A stretch of 64,000 nt of DNA from NCBI RefSeq assembly GCF_000732615.1, contig NZ_JPGL01000012.1:62001-126000 (forward strand), written 5' to 3'. The stretch is from Burkholderia paludis (lineage in GTDB: Bacteria; Pseudomonadota; Gammaproteobacteria; Burkholderiales; Burkholderiaceae). Every line of letters begins with the position of its first letter. Position 1 is the first letter of the stretch. Positions 1-9,517 of this stretch are shown in pieces. The notes under the pieces are model-generated. The model saw nothing but the letters and a program-made list of their open reading frames with translations, was not told the DNA's origin and ran no database searches. Position numbers and translations under genes: made by a program.

Positions 1-455
1 CGACGATGAATTCACGCCCTTCGAGATGCGTGTCGAGGATCGCGGCCATCGTCGCGAAATCCTCGCGCGCCAGGTCGATGTCGGCCGGCAAGCGCTTCTC
101 CGGCGGATAGATGAACGCATGCCGCGTGATGCGCCACAGCGGCTGCTCGAGTTCCGTCACCGCGAACATGACCCACCGGTAGGCCTGCGCGCGCAGCGCC
201 GGATCGGCCGGCAGCAGCGCCCGCTCCGGGTACTTGTCCGCGAGATACAGCACGATCGCGGCCGATTCAGGAATCACGAGATCGCCGTCGACCAGCACGG
301 GCACCTTGCCGGCCGGGTTGAGGCGCAGGAATTCGGGCCGCCGGTGCTCGCCCCGCAGCAGGTTCACCGGGACGAACTCGAACTCGGCATCCAGTTCCTT
401 CAGCCCCCACAGCGCGCGCTGCGTGCGGGTGCCGGCCCATCCATATAGCTTCATC
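1..455 (-). CDS. Glutathione S-transferase family protein (3' end cut by window start)
   Basis: The reading frame starts at an ATG at 455 and runs off the left edge, so about 151 N-terminal residues are visible. They show a thioredoxin-fold GST N-terminal domain: an MKLYGW start, the cis-proline segment GKVPVLVDGD and the glutathione-contacting PESAAIVLYL segment (Glu-Ser pair), followed by the start of the helical C-terminal domain (AYRWVMFAVTELE). Cytosolic, probably glutathione conjugation or reduction of an electrophile. It follows the YciI gene on the same strand after an 87-base gap and may be co-transcribed with it under the MarR regulator. Substrate cannot be told. Confidence 0.88.
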
Positions 456-542
456 GCCAGTCTCCATCCGAAGGGCGGGAAGACTCCGCGCCTGCCCGCC
501 ACCGCGCCTCGCCCGTGCGCGGCACGCGGCCTTGCGCGTCGC

Positions 543-911
543 TCATGCAGCGGGGATCGCCAGCACCGGCATCACGTCGACCGCCACGCCCGGAAACAGC
601 GTGAAATGCGGATGGCCTTCGAACAGCGCGGCGGCCGCCTCGTGCGAGGCCGCGCGCACGACGGTGAAGCCGCTCATCGCGTTGACCGTGTCCCGGATGC
701 CACCCGCATCGATGGTCCTGGTCTTGCCGAGCGGGCCGCCCATCTCGACGATCGCGTCGCGGTGCCGGTCGACCCACGCATGCCATGCCGCGATGCCGTC
801 CCGCTCGCGCGCACGCCGCGCCTCGTCCGGCAGCGCCAGCCAGGCCTGCATCGCCGGGCTGTCCTTGGCCCCGAGAAACACGGCAAGATACAACTGCTGT
901 TGAGCGCTCAT
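543..911 (-). CDS. YciI/YCII-related family protein
   Basis: A 122-residue soluble protein. The C-terminal half resembles the YCII/DGPF-type dimeric alpha-beta barrel fold: a GGPLGKTRTID segment, then SGFTVVRAASHEAAAALFEGHPHF, where a conserved His-Pro-His stands near the putative pocket, and a FPGVAVDVMPV end. Members of the family are small enzymes or binding proteins of mostly unknown reaction. The gene is divergent from the MarR regulator at 993, with an 81-base shared upstream region that holds a perfect palindrome, so MarR control is likely. There is no signal peptide. Confidence 0.75.
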   Translation of the reverse strand: MSAQQQLYLAVFLGAKDSPAMQAWLALPDEARRARERDGIAAWHAWVDRHRDAIVEMGGPLGKTRTIDAGGIRDTVNAMSGFTVVRAASHEAAAALFEGHPHFTLFPGVAVDVMPVLAIPAA

Positions 912-969
912 GCTGCCTCCTCCGATGTCGGACGCGACGGGCTGCCGCGCCTCGCCCTTGACACAATAG

Positions 970-981
970 GTTGATATCAAC
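970..981. promoter_or_regulatory. Palindromic operator candidate between yciI-like gene and marR-type gene
   Basis: The perfect 12-base palindrome GTTGATATCAAC sits in the 81-base divergent intergenic region, directly upstream of the regulator start at 993. TTGACA at 958-963 looks like a -35 box, so the palindrome would fall in the spacer. MarR proteins typically bind such short AT-centred palindromes and repress both divergent genes. The assignment is inferred from position and symmetry only. Confidence 0.55.
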
Positions 982-992
982 ACAATTTCAAC

Positions 993-1460
993 ATGGCACG
1001 AAAAGAAAGGCTCCCCTTCGAAGCGACGCTGATGGTGCGCGATTGCTGCCTGTGTCTGCACATGCAGCGCGCGGCGCGCAATCTGGCGCGCATCTTCGAC
1101 GATGCGCTGCGTCCGCTGGATCTCACCAACGGCCAGTTCTCGCTGCTGATGTCGCTGAACCGGCCGCAACCGGCGCCGATGAAATCGGTCGCGTCGCTGC
1201 TCGCGATGGATCGCACCACGCTCACCGCGGCGCTCAAGCCGCTCGAGCGGCGCGGCCTGGTCACGATCGCGCACGATCCGGACGACCGGCGCAGCCGCCT
1301 GCTCGAACTGACGCCGGCCGGCCGCGACCTGCTCGCCGACGCGTTTCCGCTGTGGCAGCAGACGCATGCGGAGGTCGAACGGCCGTTCGCGCCGGGCGAA
1401 GTCGACCGGTTGCGCGGCCAGTTGCGCGCGCTGTCGACCGATCCGGCCGAGCGCGGTTGA
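993..1460 (+). CDS. MarR family transcriptional regulator
   Basis: 155 residues with a winged helix-turn-helix of the MarR type: helix-turn-helix around residues 55-85 (SVASLLAMDRTTLTAALKPLERRG) and the wing with the family's D-x-R-S-R signature (DPDDRRSRLLELT). N-terminal residues 15-50 form the dimerisation helices and contain two close cysteines (DCCLCLH) that could serve redox sensing, an inference. It probably represses itself and the divergent YciI/GST genes through the palindrome at 970-981. Such regulators respond to phenolics, electrophiles or peroxides; the ligand here is unknown. Confidence 0.88.
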   Translation: MARKERLPFEATLMVRDCCLCLHMQRAARNLARIFDDALRPLDLTNGQFSLLMSLNRPQPAPMKSVASLLAMDRTTLTAALKPLERRGLVTIAHDPDDRRSRLLELTPAGRDLLADAFPLWQQTHAEVERPFAPGEVDRLRGQLRALSTDPAERG

Positions 1461-1461
1461 A

Positions 1462-1477
1462 CCCGGGCGCGCCCGGG
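1462..1477 (+). terminator. GC-rich hairpin downstream of the marR-type gene
   Basis: A 16-base perfect inverted repeat (CCCGGGCG/CGCCCGGG) starts two bases after the MarR stop codon and is followed about ten bases later by a T-rich run. It lies between convergent genes, so it may end transcription of the regulator. The T-run is not directly adjacent, hence moderate confidence. Confidence 0.45.
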
Positions 1478-1573
1478 CTGGCTTTCCGCTTTTTCCCTGC
1501 TGCGGCAGCGGCGCGAATGACGAAGGGTCTCGGGCCGCTGCACCCGGCGGACCGTGCGGCCCGCCGGGCGCGT

Positions 1574-2785
1574 TCATTCCGCGAGCGCGGGCACCACGCC
1601 GACCCGCTTCGGCACGCCGGTCGCGATCGTCGCAACCGCGACGGCCAGCACGACGGCCGCGGCGACGAACACCCCGGCCGCGCCGTTCGCATCGAACACC
1701 ACGCCGCCGGCCGCCGCCCCGGTCGCGATCGCAAGCTGGATCGCCGCGACGATCAGCCCGCCCGCGCTCTCGGCCTCGTCGGGCACGGTGCGCGTGACCC
1801 ACGTCGACCAGGCAACCGGCACGCCGCCGAACGCCATTCCCCACAACGCAACGAGCACCGCGTCGAGCACCGGCGCGCGGCCGAGCGCCACGAGCGCGAC
1901 GCCGAGCACGACCATCAGCGCCGGCATGCCGATCAGCATCGGCCGCAACCGGTGTTCGAGGACGCGCCCCGCGAGCGACGTGCCGACGAAGTTCGCGACG
2001 CCGTAGCCGAGCAGGATCGCCGACAGCCCGTTCACGCCCACGCCCGCGACCTGTTCGAGAAACGGCCGAAGGTACGTGAAGAACGCGAAATGCCCGGTGA
2101 ACACGAGGATCGTCGCGAACATCCCGAGGCCGACGGTCGGGCGGCGCAGCACGTCGAGCAGCGTGCGCAGGCGCGTCGTGCCGCTCGGCGGCATCGACGG
2201 CAGCGTGACGACCTGCGAGACGAACGCGACGCCGCCGAGCACGGCCGCGATCAGGAACACGTTGCGCCAGCCGATCAGGTGGCCGAAGTAGCTGCCCATC
2301 GGCGCGGACGCGATCGTCGCGACCGCCACGCCGCTGAAGATGATCGACAGCGCGCGCGGCACCATCGCCGTCGGCACGAGCCGCATCGCGGTCGCCGTCG
2401 CCATCGTCCAGAAGCCGCCGAGCGCGATGCCGAGCACGACGCGGCCGACCAGCAGCAGCGTCAGGTTCGGCGCGAACGCGACCGCGAGATTCGACGCGAC
2501 CAGCAGCACCGAGAACGCGAGCAGCACGCGCCGCCGGTCGATCGTGCGGGTCAGCGCCGAGATCAGCAGGCTCGTGACCAGCGCGACCGTCGCGGTGGCC
2601 GTGACGGCCTGCCCGGCCACGCCCTCGGTCACGCCGAGGCTGTCGGCCATCGGCGTCAGCAGGCTCGCGGGCAGGAATTCGGCCGTGACGAGCCCGAATA
2701 CGCCTAGCGTCATTGCAAAGACCGCGCCCCAGGCCGGTTCGCGGGGGGCCGCCAGCGGGGCGGCCGAAGAGATTCCGGGATTCAT
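1574..2785 (-). CDS. MFS transporter, DHA1-like drug or sugar efflux permease
   Basis: 403 residues with about 12 hydrophobic segments. The loop after the second helix carries a degenerate MFS signature (LTRTIDRRRVLLAFS), and the run GRVVLGIALGGFWTMATATAMRL is typical of the AraJ/NepI/YdhP group of proton-driven efflux pumps. It is divergent from the AraC regulator at 2856 across 70 bases, which suggests that regulator controls it. An export role for a drug, sugar or nucleoside is what the family suggests; the substrate is not visible from the sequence. Confidence 0.85.
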   Translation of the reverse strand: MNPGISSAAPLAAPREPAWGAVFAMTLGVFGLVTAEFLPASLLTPMADSLGVTEGVAGQAVTATATVALVTSLLISALTRTIDRRRVLLAFSVLLVASNLAVAFAPNLTLLLVGRVVLGIALGGFWTMATATAMRLVPTAMVPRALSIIFSGVAVATIASAPMGSYFGHLIGWRNVFLIAAVLGGVAFVSQVVTLPSMPPSGTTRLRTLLDVLRRPTVGLGMFATILVFTGHFAFFTYLRPFLEQVAGVGVNGLSAILLGYGVANFVGTSLAGRVLEHRLRPMLIGMPALMVVLGVALVALGRAPVLDAVLVALWGMAFGGVPVAWSTWVTRTVPDEAESAGGLIVAAIQLAIATGAAAGGVVFDANGAAGVFVAAAVVLAVAVATIATGVPKRVGVVPALAE

Positions 2786-2855
2786 GCGTCGTTCCGTATC
2801 GATAAGGGGAAATACTGATGACGGCCTATCGTAAGGATCGGCAGCAGGACGGTCT

Positions 2856-3905
2856 ATGACATACAATCCGCTCTTGTTGATCGATCGTCCGAATCTCACG
2901 ATGTCCGAACCCCTGTCCCCTCCCGTACCCGACGCGCACGACCTCGTCAGCGAGCTGCTGCTGGGGATGCGCCTGAGCGGCGTCCAGTACCGCCGCATCC
3001 AGGTCGCGCGGCCGTTCGGGCTGAGTTTCGGCCACGCGCCGGGCCGCGCGCAGTTCCATTTCGTCGGGCGCGGGCCCGTGCTGCTGCGCGACGCGGCCGG
3101 CGAAACGATGCGGCTCGAGGCCGGCGACGCGGTTCTGCTGCCGCACGGCCGCATGCACGCGCTGGTGTCCGATCCGGATGCGCCGTGCCGCGAGATCAAC
3201 GGCTTCGAGGCGGCGAAGCTCTGCGAGTCGGTGGCGTCGGTGGCGTCGGCCGGCGCGTCGCCGGGCGCCTGCGCGACGGCCGAGCCGGGCGCCGGCGATG
3301 CGCTGATCTTCAGCGCGTGCATGGAACTCGATCTCGGCGGCATGCAGCCGCTCGTCGGCACGATGCCCGAGTTCATGCACGTCGGCACGCTGCTCGCGCG
3401 CTACCCGGAAATCCGCCCGATGCTCGACGCGATGGAGCGCGAATCCTGCTCGGCGCGCGCGGGCTTCGCGGGCATCCTCGCGCGGCTCGCGGACGTGGTC
3501 GCGGCGTTCATCGTGCGCGGCTGGGTCGAATGCGGATGCGGCGACGCGAGCGGCTGGGTGCAGGCGCTGCGCGAGCCGAAGCTCGGCCGCGCGATCGTCG
3601 CGCTGCATCGCGACCCCGGCCGCAACTGGAGCGTCGCGGAGCTGGCCGCCGAAGCCGGTGTGTCGCGCTCGGTGTTCGCCGAGCGCTTTCTCGCCGCAAC
3701 CGGGATGACGCCGGTGCGCTACCTGACCGAACTGCGGATGCGGCTCGCCGCGCAGTGGATCGCGCGCGACCGCGAAGCGATCGAGGCCGTCGCCTACCGG
3801 CTCGGCTACGGGTCGCTGGCCGCGTTCAGCCGCGCGTTCAAGCGCGTGGTCGGCAAGCCGCCGGGAGCGGTGCGGGCCGAGGGGGAAGCCGCCGTCGAGG
3901 CGTGA
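2856..3905 (+). CDS. AraC family transcriptional regulator with cupin-type sensor domain
   Basis: 349 residues. The first two thirds form a cupin-like ligand domain (LEAGDAVLLPHGRMHAL around residues 87-105). The last 100 residues carry two helix-turn-helix motifs: WSVAELAAEAGVSRSVFAERFLAATG, then IEAVAYRLGYGSLAAFSRAFKRVVG followed by PPGAVR. This is the architecture of AraC regulators with an AraC_binding/Cupin_6 domain, often found next to the exporter or oxidoreductase they control. The start at 2856 has an AGGAC ribosome site upstream; a second Met at 2901 is possible. Divergent from the MFS gene. Confidence 0.88.
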   Translation: MTYNPLLLIDRPNLTMSEPLSPPVPDAHDLVSELLLGMRLSGVQYRRIQVARPFGLSFGHAPGRAQFHFVGRGPVLLRDAAGETMRLEAGDAVLLPHGRMHALVSDPDAPCREINGFEAAKLCESVASVASAGASPGACATAEPGAGDALIFSACMELDLGGMQPLVGTMPEFMHVGTLLARYPEIRPMLDAMERESCSARAGFAGILARLADVVAAFIVRGWVECGCGDASGWVQALREPKLGRAIVALHRDPGRNWSVAELAAEAGVSRSVFAERFLAATGMTPVRYLTELRMRLAAQWIARDREAIEAVAYRLGYGSLAAFSRAFKRVVGKPPGAVRAEGEAAVEA

Positions 3906-3929
3906 GCCGGCGCCCGGCGCCCACCCCGC

Positions 3930-5861
3930 TCAACGCGCGGTCGCCCGCACGACGATCTGCGCCTGCGTGTCGCGCTCGATCCGTTCGAGCGACGCGCGCA
4001 GCGCCGCGAACTCGTCCGGCGTGCACACCTGCCGGCCGAAATCCGCCGTCATCCGACGCGTGACCTGCACGACGCGCGCGGCCGCGTCGAACACGTAATG
4101 CGATGTGAAATCGACGAAGCGGTCGTGCACGGCCGCATCGGCCGGCAGGTCGGTCACGACCACGTCGGCCGGCAGCGCGATCTGGCCGGTCTCGTCGAAC
4201 GTGCCGCCGATGCAGCCCCACGGCTGCGTGCGCACGGGTTCGGCGAGCCAGCTTTCGACCTGCGCCGCGATGCCGCCCGGCACGCTCGACAGCGCGGGCA
4301 ACGCGGTCGTGCCGTCGGGCCACACGAAATGATCGAGCGTGCCCGCGAGCGTCACGTCGAACGGCCCGCCGGTCGCGCGCCGGTCGCCGGTCGACAGCTG
4401 CGCCCGGCCGCGCAGGCCGCTTTGTCGCAGGCGGTCGGTCGCGAGCTGCCCGATGACGTCGGGCGTCGCACGGCGAAACAGGTTGCGTTCGAGTTCGGCC
4501 GTCCAGCCGTCGTCCTCGACGTACGCATGAAAGCGCGTGGCGCCCGGCCCGGCGGCGTCGATCTCGACCCGCGCGACGCGGCCGCGCGGCTGCGTGGCCG
4601 GCGTGCGCGACAGCACGCCCGTATCGACGAGCAGCGCGGGGCGATCCATCACGATCGGCGGCAGATAGCCGAACGCGATGCCGGCCGTCGTCGTATCCGC
4701 GTAGAGCCCGAGATCGGGCAGCCACGTGATCGCGTGATTGATCGCGCCGCCGCCGTAGCCGGGCACCGCCGGCAGCGTGTAGACGGCGCCGAGGCCGATC
4801 AGCACCGGCTCGCTGCGGATGCCGACCGCCGCGAGCAGCGCGCCGAACAACGCGACGTGATCCTTGCAGTCGCCGTAGCGGTTGCGCAGGATGTCGGTCA
4901 CGCGATGCGGCGCGGCGGCCGTCTCGCCGAGAAACAGCCCGACGTAGCGCACGTTCGCCTGCACCCAGTCGTACAGGATGCGCGCCCGGTCGCGCGGATC
5001 GGCAGCCTGCGCGGTGAGCGAACGCGCCAGCCGCACGACGGCCGGATCGCCCGCCGACGGATCGACGGCCGCGTTGCGGTAGCGCGCGGCGAACGCCGCA
5101 TAGTCGGGCAGCGTCGACACGACGAGCCGGTCGCCGTAGGTCGGGTAGCCGACCGCGCCGCTCTCGATGCGGTCGTACGGGCCGTGCCGGTAGTCGAATT
5201 CGTAGCGCGTGCGGCCGTTCGCGGTCACCGGCGGCACGGCGACGTAGCCGCGCGCATCCGCGTACAGCGGCAGGTCGGCCGGCAGGTCGAAGATCAGCCG
5301 CTGGCTGTCGACCGGCCCGCGCGACGGCTCCACGGTATAGCCGAAATAGCCGGGGTTGACCGGCTTCGTGCGCGTCTTGCGGACCGCCACGCGCGTGCTC
5401 CATCCGGCCTCGACGCCGGGAAACACGACGGTGCGCAGCAGCCCGTCCTGGAACGTCGGCGCGCCGGCCGAGCGCGGCTCCTGCACGTCGCGGATGCCGT
5501 CCGCGCCGACCGGATGCGCGACGCCGTCGCGGTCGATCGCCTCGGCCGCGAGCAGGTCGACCCGTTCGAGATTCTTGTCGTACCACACGTAGCGCTGCGC
5601 GACCGCGTCGATGCCGTTCGCATTGTTCGCGCGCAGTATCGAATCGTCGTGTTCGTCGAGCGATCCGTCGCGCTGGAGCACGAATTCGTGGACGTCGCTG
5701 ACGATCGTGACGGGCGCCGTGTCGGCCGCGTCGTGCACGTCGCCCGCCGGCTGGCTCGTATTCGGGCGGGTGTCCGGGCCCGCATCGGCGGCCGGCGGCG
5801 CGCCGAGCGCGGCGGCGCATGTCAGCATCCAGCCGGCCAGGCCGGCAGAAAAGCGCACCAA
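3930..5861 (-). CDS. Exported DUF3857 / transglutaminase-like protein
   Basis: 643 residues. A Sec signal peptide (about residues 1-20, cleavage near LGAPPA) precedes a DUF3857 domain (about 50-220) and a transglutaminase-like domain (about 270-400). The expected catalytic triad is visible: Cys in RYGDCKDH, His in AINHAITW and Asp in GLYADTTT. The rest is a beta-rich C-terminal region. Proteins of this build are periplasmic and of unknown substrate; the fold could act as a peptidase, transamidase or binding platform. It is convergent with the AraC gene, 24 bases apart, and no functional partner lies beside it. Confidence 0.82.
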   Translation of the reverse strand: MVRFSAGLAGWMLTCAAALGAPPAADAGPDTRPNTSQPAGDVHDAADTAPVTIVSDVHEFVLQRDGSLDEHDDSILRANNANGIDAVAQRYVWYDKNLERVDLLAAEAIDRDGVAHPVGADGIRDVQEPRSAGAPTFQDGLLRTVVFPGVEAGWSTRVAVRKTRTKPVNPGYFGYTVEPSRGPVDSQRLIFDLPADLPLYADARGYVAVPPVTANGRTRYEFDYRHGPYDRIESGAVGYPTYGDRLVVSTLPDYAAFAARYRNAAVDPSAGDPAVVRLARSLTAQAADPRDRARILYDWVQANVRYVGLFLGETAAAPHRVTDILRNRYGDCKDHVALFGALLAAVGIRSEPVLIGLGAVYTLPAVPGYGGGAINHAITWLPDLGLYADTTTAGIAFGYLPPIVMDRPALLVDTGVLSRTPATQPRGRVARVEIDAAGPGATRFHAYVEDDGWTAELERNLFRRATPDVIGQLATDRLRQSGLRGRAQLSTGDRRATGGPFDVTLAGTLDHFVWPDGTTALPALSSVPGGIAAQVESWLAEPVRTQPWGCIGGTFDETGQIALPADVVVTDLPADAAVHDRFVDFTSHYVFDAAARVVQVTRRMTADFGRQVCTPDEFAALRASLERIERDTQAQIVVRATAR

Positions 5862-6028
5862 ATCGCACCTCGTCGCGGTTCACGGAAGTCGCGGCCGCGC
5901 GGCGGGCAAGGTCATGCGCGCGGCCCTCGTGCCGGCCAGTGTCGGCGACGCATCCGCACGCGTCAAGCCGGCGCGCGCCGGCCTACAATGAATCGTCGGC
6001 GCGGCGTCGCGCGCGACCGGGAGGCACC

Positions 6029-6187
6029 ATGCAAAACGCGATCGTGGAAGCCGTCGTGCTGCTGGCATTCGTCGCGCTCGCCGTGCTGTTCATCCTCAAG
6101 CGTCCGGGGCGCGACCGCGCAAGGGCCAGATTCCACCACTCGCCGCTGCGGCGGCCGAACCGCCCGCATCGGCGCGACCGGACCTGA
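6029..6187 (+). CDS. Small single-pass membrane protein, hypothetical
   Basis: A 52-codon frame with a good GGGAGG ribosome site six bases before its ATG. Residues 6-25 (VEAVVLLAFVALAVLFILKR) form a single transmembrane helix, followed by a strongly basic tail rich in Arg, His and Pro. Divergent from the DUF3857 gene across 167 bases. No family is recognised. The ribosome site, hydrophobic segment and basic stop-transfer tail argue that it is real, but it could be spurious in this GC-rich sequence. Confidence 0.5.
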   Translation: MQNAIVEAVVLLAFVALAVLFILKRPGRDRARARFHHSPLRRPNRPHRRDRT

Positions 6188-6250
6188 CGGCGGCGCCGGC
6201 CGGCAGTCGCCACGCCGGCAGCGCCGCGGTTCGCACGCGCCGGGCGACGT

Positions 6251-8221
6251 TCAACCGACGTTCATCGGCAGCAGCACCATCTGCTTGCCCTCGACATGCA
6301 GGCGCGCCTGCAGCTCGACCGGGGTCTGGTTGTGCAGCCACGCCGTGAGGAAGTTCACGCGCCGGAAGATCAGCTTGCTCGCGAAGCACACGGCGTTCGG
6401 ATACGCATCGAGCGTCGTCGACGCGAGGTTCATGAATTCGACGACGGGATTCGTGCCGAACGCGATCCGGTAGTCGGCCGCGATGCCGTTGCGGCGGCAG
6501 TGCGCGACATAGTAGTCGAGCGATTCGGTGATCGCGCGCCGCAGCCGTTCGAGATGCTCGTGCCCGTCGTACGCCTTCGCATCGACTTCGCCGACCGCGA
6601 GGAAGATCACGTTGCGGAAGTGCCCGGGAAACAGCCGGTTGACCCACAGCAGCGCATGCATGCTCGCGCCGCGATGCTTGCCGACCAGCAGCACGGCGGT
6701 GGGTTGCGACGGGTCCGGCTTGCCCGGCGCGGTCGCTTCGTCGACGACCGGCGCCTTCCCCGAGAACAGCGCGTCTTCCTTCGCGAGCTGCGCGCGCGTG
6801 TACGCGTAGTGGCGGTTGATCATGAAGCACAGCGCGATCACCGCGCTCGTCACGAGCACCGTGAGCCAGCCGCCCGCGGTGAACTTCTCGATCAGCGTGA
6901 TGACCAGCACGGTCGACGTCACGCTCAGCCCGAGCGCCGACAGGAAGAAGTGCTTGAACCAGCCCTGCTCGCTGCGATGGTGCCACCAGTACGTGCACAG
7001 CCCGAGCAGCGACATGCTGAACGTGAGGAACACGTTGATGCTGTACAGCACGACGAGCACGTCGACGTTGCCGTGCGTCCACAAGAGGATCAGCAGGCTC
7101 GACAGGCCGACGACGATGATGCCGTTCTGCCGCACGAGGCGCCCCGACAGGTCGCGGAAATGGCGCGGCACCCATGAATCCGACGCCATGTTCGACAGCA
7201 CGGCCGGGCCGTCGAGGAAGCCCGTCTGCGCGCCGACCAGCAGCAGTCCGGCCTCGAACGCGAGCACGGCCGCGAGCAACGCATGGCGCGCGAAGGCCGA
7301 GCCGAGCCCGAGATGGTCGATCACGCTGCCGAACACGACCGCGTTGAGCGTCTCGCCGTCGACGGGCTTCGCATGCCACAGCATGTACAGCAGGATGATG
7401 CCGCCGGCCGTGAACGCGAGCGACGTCGACATGTACCACATCGTCACCTTGCCGTTCGGCACGCGCGGATCGGCGAGCATGTTCACGTTGTTCGACACGG
7501 CCTCGAGGCCCGTGTAGGTACCGCCGCCAAGCGAGAACGCACGCATCAGCAGCGCGAGCAGCACGAACAGGCCGAGCGACTGCGACATCCCGTGCGCCTC
7601 GTGCACGGCGTCGGGCACGACCATCGCGAGGTTGCTGCCGTGCACGGCGACGCCGTACACGATCAGCCCGAAGTGCAGGATCACGAAGCCGATGAAGATC
7701 GGCAGCAGCACCATGATCGATTCGCGCATCCCGCGGAAGTTGAGCCCCGTCATCATCAGGATCAGCACGATCTCGGTGGTGAGCTTGAAGGCTTGCGCGC
7801 TGACCGGCAGCAGGCTGAAGAACGCGTCGACGCCGCTCGCGAGCGACGTCGCGACGGTCAGCACGTAGTCGACCAGCAGCGCCGCGCCCGACACGAGCCC
7901 GGGCTTCGACCCGAGCAGCGACGTCGCGACGCGGTAGCCGCCGCCGCCCGTCGGGAACAGCTCGATCACCTGGTTGTAGCCGAGCGCGATGATGAACACG
8001 GTCGCCGCCGTCGCCAGCGCGAGAAACAGCGCGAGCGCGTGGTGCTGGCCGAGCGCGAGGAACGCCTCCTCCGGGCCGTAGCACGACGACGACAGCCCGT
8101 CGGCGCCCAGCCCGACCCAGGCCAGCAGCGGCGTCACGGCGATCGCATGCCGCGTGCGCGGATCGAGCGGGTCCAGCGGTTTGCCGACCAGCAACTGCCA
8201 CACTTTCTGGAATGCAGCCAC
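6251..8221 (-). CDS. APC superfamily amino-acid-type permease with cytosolic C-terminal domain
   Basis: The GTG start at 8221 is chosen because GGAGG lies five bases upstream (8226-8230); this gives 656 residues. About 12 membrane segments follow an N-terminal tail, with typical APC elements (GLGADGLSSSCYGPEEAF in helix 1, NQVIELFPTGGGGYRVATSLLG in helix 3, SLGGGTYTGLEAVSNNVNML in helix 6). The last ~160 residues (from about 500) form a soluble domain that may be regulatory. The family imports amino acids or related cations by proton or sodium coupling. It stands alone with its own upstream region; substrate unknown. Confidence 0.82.
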   Translation of the reverse strand: MAAFQKVWQLLVGKPLDPLDPRTRHAIAVTPLLAWVGLGADGLSSSCYGPEEAFLALGQHHALALFLALATAATVFIIALGYNQVIELFPTGGGGYRVATSLLGSKPGLVSGAALLVDYVLTVATSLASGVDAFFSLLPVSAQAFKLTTEIVLILMMTGLNFRGMRESIMVLLPIFIGFVILHFGLIVYGVAVHGSNLAMVVPDAVHEAHGMSQSLGLFVLLALLMRAFSLGGGTYTGLEAVSNNVNMLADPRVPNGKVTMWYMSTSLAFTAGGIILLYMLWHAKPVDGETLNAVVFGSVIDHLGLGSAFARHALLAAVLAFEAGLLLVGAQTGFLDGPAVLSNMASDSWVPRHFRDLSGRLVRQNGIIVVGLSSLLILLWTHGNVDVLVVLYSINVFLTFSMSLLGLCTYWWHHRSEQGWFKHFFLSALGLSVTSTVLVITLIEKFTAGGWLTVLVTSAVIALCFMINRHYAYTRAQLAKEDALFSGKAPVVDEATAPGKPDPSQPTAVLLVGKHRGASMHALLWVNRLFPGHFRNVIFLAVGEVDAKAYDGHEHLERLRRAITESLDYYVAHCRRNGIAADYRIAFGTNPVVEFMNLASTTLDAYPNAVCFASKLIFRRVNFLTAWLHNQTPVELQARLHVEGKQMVLLPMNVG

Positions 8222-8455
8222 GATTCCTCCGGAACGCACGACGCATCGGCGACACTGCTCTAAAAATAAATGAGTTCCGGGACGACTTCCAGTCGGCGTA
8301 TTCCATAGGAGTGCATCGCACGCGGCCCGTCCGCTTTCAACCTGCCGACAGCTTGCCGACACGCTGCAGACGATCGGGCTACAAACGTGCAAGACGGATG
8401 CCCGCGACGCTGCCGCGTCACGCATGCGTTGCGCGCAATGGCGCAGGTTCGCGCC

Positions 8456-9478
8456 CTAACCCGCCTCGCCCAACGCGCGGGCGAGCACGCGGGACACGCC
8501 GACGAAAGCCGGATGCGGAGCGGTGATCACGAAGGTCGGAATCCTCGCGACGTATTCGGCAAAGCGGCCCTTTGCCTCGAAGCAGGCGCGAAACGGCGAC
8601 GTATCGAACCATGCGCCAAGGCGCGGCACGACACCTCCGCCGATATGGATGCCGCCGGTCGCGCCGAGGGTCAGCGCCAGATTGCCCGCGAACGTGCCGA
8701 GCATGCCGCAGAAGCATTCCAGCGTCGCCGCGCAGCGTGCATCGCCCGCGAGCGCCCGGGCGACGATGGCGGCCGTATCCGGCGCCTCGGCCTCCGGTGC
8801 GTCGCGGCCGTCGCGCGCGGCGAGCGCCGCGTGAATCACCGCAATGCCGGGCCCCGACACCAGCCGCTCGAACGACACGTGCGGCCAGCGCATTCGCGCA
8901 TGGCGCAGCACGTCGGCCTCGCGTGCGTCGGCGGGCGCGAACGACACGTGTCCGCCCTCGCCGGACACCGGCACCCACGCGTCGCCCGCGCGCACCAGCG
9001 CCGAGACGCCCAGCCCCGTGCCGGCGCCCAGCACGCCGATCGTCCCGGTGGGCGTCGCACGCCCGCCGCCGACCTGCCGCCGTTGTCCGGCGGACAGGTG
9101 CGGCACGGCCATCGCCAGCGCCGTGAAGTCGTTGCAGACCTGCAGCGTGTCGAGGCCGAGCGCGCGGCGCGTCGCGTCGATCGAGAAGCGCCAGTCATGA
9201 TTCGTCATCGCGACGCTGTCGCCGTCCACGGGATTGGCGATCGCGATCGCCGCGTGCCGCACCCGCGCGCCGCCCATGTCGCGCAGGAAGGCGCGCACCG
9301 CGTCGTCCACGCCGGCATGGTCGCGGCATCGATAGACGCGCACGTCGCCGATCCCGCCGGACGCGGTCTCCAGCGCGAAGCGCGCATGCGTGCCGCCGAT
9401 GTCCGCCAGGAGGCGCGGCTCGCCGTCGCGCATGTCGCCACGCGCGGCCGGCGGCGCGTTCAGGGTCGCTTCACTCAT
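8456..9478 (-). CDS. glk: Glucokinase
   Basis: 340 residues of the bacterial Glk family (ATP-dependent phosphorylation of glucose to glucose 6-phosphate, cytosolic). The phosphate-binding loop [14 protein letters not shown] is near residues 22-36, the catalytic Asp-containing segment [12 protein letters not shown] near 115, the second ATP loop [12 protein letters not shown] near 148 and a sugar-contacting [11 protein letters not shown] near 172; the adenosine motif [12 protein letters not shown] is near 278. It is the last gene of the thu island, 39 bases after the aldo/keto reductase. There it would phosphorylate the glucose released from an imported disaccharide. Confidence 0.9.
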   Translation of the reverse strand: MSEATLNAPPAARGDMRDGEPRLLADIGGTHARFALETASGGIGDVRVYRCRDHAGVDDAVRAFLRDMGGARVRHAAIAIANPVDGDSVAMTNHDWRFSIDATRRALGLDTLQVCNDFTALAMAVPHLSAGQRRQVGGGRATPTGTIGVLGAGTGLGVSALVRAGDAWVPVSGEGGHVSFAPADAREADVLRHARMRWPHVSFERLVSGPGIAVIHAALAARDGRDAPEAEAPDTAAIVARALAGDARCAATLECFCGMLGTFAGNLALTLGATGGIHIGGGVVPRLGAWFDTSPFRACFEAKGRFAEYVARIPTFVITAPHPAFVGVSRVLARALGEAG

Positions 9479-9517
9479 CGTGTCTCCCGATCCGTCCTCG
9501 TGTGTCGATCGCGCGCG